NCBI RefSeq assembly: GCF_032062135.1
Contig: NC_092868.1
Span: 51,603,798 to 51,667,797, forward strand
Length of the DNA: 64,000 nt
Direction of reading: 5' to 3'
From: Pyxicephalus adspersus
Taxonomy: Eukaryota > Chordata > Amphibia > Anura > Pyxicephalidae
The notes beneath the pieces were generated by a model. That model made no database searches, was not told the DNA's origin, and saw only the letters and a list, made by a program, of their open reading frames with translations. Of the stretch, positions 61,301 to 64,000 are shown piece after piece. The translations under genes and the position numbers were made by a program. Position 1 is the first letter of the stretch, and every line of letters begins with the position of its first letter.

Positions 61301-64000
61301 GGTTTTGCCCAGTGCTAAAATATGATTTGCAGAGAGCTCATGAAGGTCCTAGGCCTGCCATCTGATCATAATTGGAAAATTGTTCATCATATGTTTTAAT
61401 TGTCAGAGTAGCAATAGGAGCACCTAGCAAAGACTTTGAACCATGTAAGAATTCTTCTAAAGTATTTATTAATGAGGGAAGAACTTCTGTTTCCAACTGG
61501 GGAAACAAGACTCCGCATAGCCTAGAAAATGTTCTTAGGATTTAGGACTGACCACAATACGTTGAAGTGGGAATATAAAAAAAATTAAGCTGGAAACAGC
61601 ATATTATGTGGCTACCCAAACATTCGGCCAGTTGTATATTAAGTACAAGGAGTGCAGGTAAATCTCCCCATTGGGAAACAGACTGCATAAAAAAAAAAAA
61701 AAGTCCAAAAAACATCAACATATAGTTTTGCCCATGCTTTTCAGCTACCACTATTTAAATGTTATTTAATGACACTTTATTATATTTGTTGAGTGGTGAT
61801 CGGACTCAAGGGCTCATTGAGTTTGGCACTTTAAAAGCGAAAACCCCACAGGAAACCATGGAGAACACCACAGGGGTTTAACATGTTCATTTTGGTGATT
61901 GTCACCCAATAACCAGGGAATAAAACCTGTTCCTACTTTTATATATTCCATTATAAAAATGGCAATTAGGTTTCTAAAAGAATTCTATTTTTTAAATAAA
62001 CTCCAAGATATAGTTCAATCAAAAACCTTTTGCATGCATATTTATAATAATGGAATTCTTTCTCTGGGTTTCCTTTCCTGATAAAGGTAATTGGGCCACA
62101 GCTATGTTTTTTGTTTTCCTCCAAAACAACTGCCTGTTAAGAGTTCCGAAGAGGTTTTAATAAATGTATTTTTGTATTGTGGCTAAATTTGACGTCATAT
62201 GTTTTTTTTACCTACAAAACTATGGGCCTGTAAGGCAGTACCATGCGTTGCCAGATCAACTCTTCTTTTATCAGAGATTAATAGAACGGAACATCTTGCC
62301 AACCCGTAGGATCTTTTGCAATGCCATTACTTGTTAATGCTTTATGAAAGAAGAAGAGTTTGGCAGATTAATTTGGAAACACTTGTCTTGTTCTACAACC
62401 TCCATCCCGTATACAGAAAGCCCTTCACCCAGGGCAGGTGAGTTAGGTTCTTTGCTCAGAAATCTCTCACGTTCTACCAATTATCTCCCTTAATCTAAGC
62501 ATAAACATTACAAATATTCATCATTTCTTTTTTCTCCCTCTCTATACAGATATTTCCTTAGTTTGTCATTACTCTGCATGTTTGCTGAAGTCTTCAGGTT
62601 AATGGCGACAGAACAATTCAACAGTCATCAATGCTCATTCATTACAGACAGAGTGAAACATGTTGGAACACTGATGACATCTTTGATAGTTTTCACTGGC
62701 AGGAAGGAGAGCGTATGTTGAGGAAACATTCTTTCATTGCATTCATACATGTGTATGTAAGACATTATAGAGATAGAACAACAGAGACAGAGGAAGAAAG
62801 TGAATAGCCATACATGATACAATATACAGGACATGCAACTTGTTTGAGGTTATATATATATATATATTCTTTAAAAAACAGCCTATATTTTTTCTGAATA
62901 CATAAATGTGTATATTAGCTCCCTGGTGCAATGCAGCAATCAACCTGGTAGATATAAGGAGCTGATAAGTTCTACTGCACAGCCCAACAACCTGGCAATC
63001 ACAACAAAAAAGGCTTCACGTACTCACCTTCCAGTGGCAAATTTGTTTAAAAAGCTGCTGTTGCTTTAGTCCTGCGTCTCCAATTTTTTCCTGTAATTAT
63101 GAAGTTGACTGCTTGCTGTTCCTTTCACATGCTTTGGTTCCTCCAGTCCACTCATAAATCCTGTATTGATGCATGTGGCGACAGAAGAAACCAAATGAGT
63201 GATGGGGCCACACACTTAGAAGTATGTACATTTTTGCAGTGGTGAGTGAAGAATCTGCTTTCAGGAATCTGGCCACCTGAAAAGTAAGTATATGCAGTCT
63301 TCTTTTTGGAAAAATCTTCCACAACCAACTGTGCTGACAGGTTTGGAGTTGCTGCCCTGGGTGTGCTGTCTGGCAGACGTACCTGGATCACTAGCCTAGC
63401 TGAACAGAATTAAAGTATTTTTTGCAGTAAAGAGTAACAACCTAGACTCATTTAGGTGTATTTAGCTGTCTGTCTGGAGTTATGCTTAAACTATTGATTC
63501 ACATTACTATGACGCAGGCTCATCTTGAGCCAGCTGGCTCTATCACAATCCCCGCTTTGGATTTGGCACAGACAGACCAAATAAAACAAAGCAGTTAAAG
63601 TGGAGCTGAGTGCTCTTCATTTTGCAACGACTGATCACTCAGAGTATTAATTAGCTGCAACAATAACAATGTGTAAAACGTCACCCATCAAATGACAGAG
63701 GACTGGTGTGCAAACCAGCAGGGTCTGGTAAAGCCTGTTATTAAAACGAAGTGGGGGAAAAAAAAAAAAAGGAGTACTTGCATTTGGCGTGGCCTCACCT
63801 GTGTCCTACTCTCAGTTGGCTACACTGGCAGCCATGGTGACAACCATAGTAACACAATGCAGCTAGCTCCAACCCAGCCACAAGTGCTGCTTCCCATTAG
63901 GATTAAACACACTGGGAGGCAAAATGTTACAAGACTGGCAAATAATTCATTGAGGCACGTGACGCTTCCTCCCCCAAGGCGGCTTAATAGATCTAACTTT

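Larger units (their letters stand above)
41880..64000 (-). other. tp73: tp73 intron 1 or 5' flank
   Basis: Upstream of the exon 2 acceptor. Non-coding exon 1 cannot be recognised by sequence and was not located. Human intron 1 is tens of kilobases as I recall, so exon 1 may lie beyond 64000. Contents: a Tc1-like element with a nested SINE, a long interspersed repeat (44010-44600), a foldback repeat (47.8 kb), a ~60-bp tandem array (48.7-49.4 kb), a SINE (50.3 kb), X-box-like sites (52.4-52.8 kb) and a C27 tract (54.2 kb). The stretches 45400-47800 and 55320-62800 hold no gene or named repeat I can support. Confidence 0.65.

Overview
This window looks like vertebrate, most probably anuran (frog), genomic DNA. 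It is AT-rich and non-coding in most places, has spliceosomal GT/AG exons, and is full of amphibian-type transposon debris: Tc1/mariner elements, Harbinger-like MITEs with 3-bp TWA duplications, palindromic foldback elements, tRNA-headed SINEs and minisatellites. A ranoid frog is my guess from the repeat families, but the species cannot be fixed from sequence alone.

I recognise one gene, on the minus strand: the 5' half of tp73 (tumour protein p73, p53 family). Read from high to low coordinates, it has four coding exons: exon 2 with the TA start codon (41784-41879), exon 3 (39878-39998), the alternative exon 3' that starts deltaN-p73 (start codon 32656-32654), and exon 4 (15639-15884). The phases join without a break. 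The TA isoform would run exon 2 > 3 > 4 and give 142 residues ending at the start of the DNA-binding domain. The deltaN isoform would run exon 3' > 4. Exon 5 onward should lie below position 1. Non-coding exon 1 with the P1 promoter was not found and probably lies above 64000 or is unrecognised in 41.9-64 kb.

Upstream of exon 3' is a promoter-like block (about 32680-33000, minus strand) with a CCAAT box and a 20-bp site matching 19 of 20 positions of the p53-family consensus. This is where the P2 autoregulatory element is expected.

Layout: 1-15638 is intron 4 (30-bp minisatellite at the left edge, Tc1 remnants, SINEs, one Harbinger-like MITE). 15885-32620 is the exon 3'-side part of intron 3 (three MITEs at 22.5-25.5 kb, a 50-bp minisatellite interrupted by two assembly gaps, very AT-rich DNA at 30.5-32.6 kb). 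32657-39877 holds P2, a foldback element, a near full-length but decayed Tc1 transposon and a ~70-bp tandem array. 39999-41783 is intron 2. 41880-64000 is intron 1 or 5' flank (a SINE nested in a Tc1-like element, a ~60-bp tandem array, a cluster of RFX X-box-like sites, a C27 tract). No RNA gene, CRISPR array or second protein-coding gene could be supported. Almost all other open frames are chance or repeat-derived.
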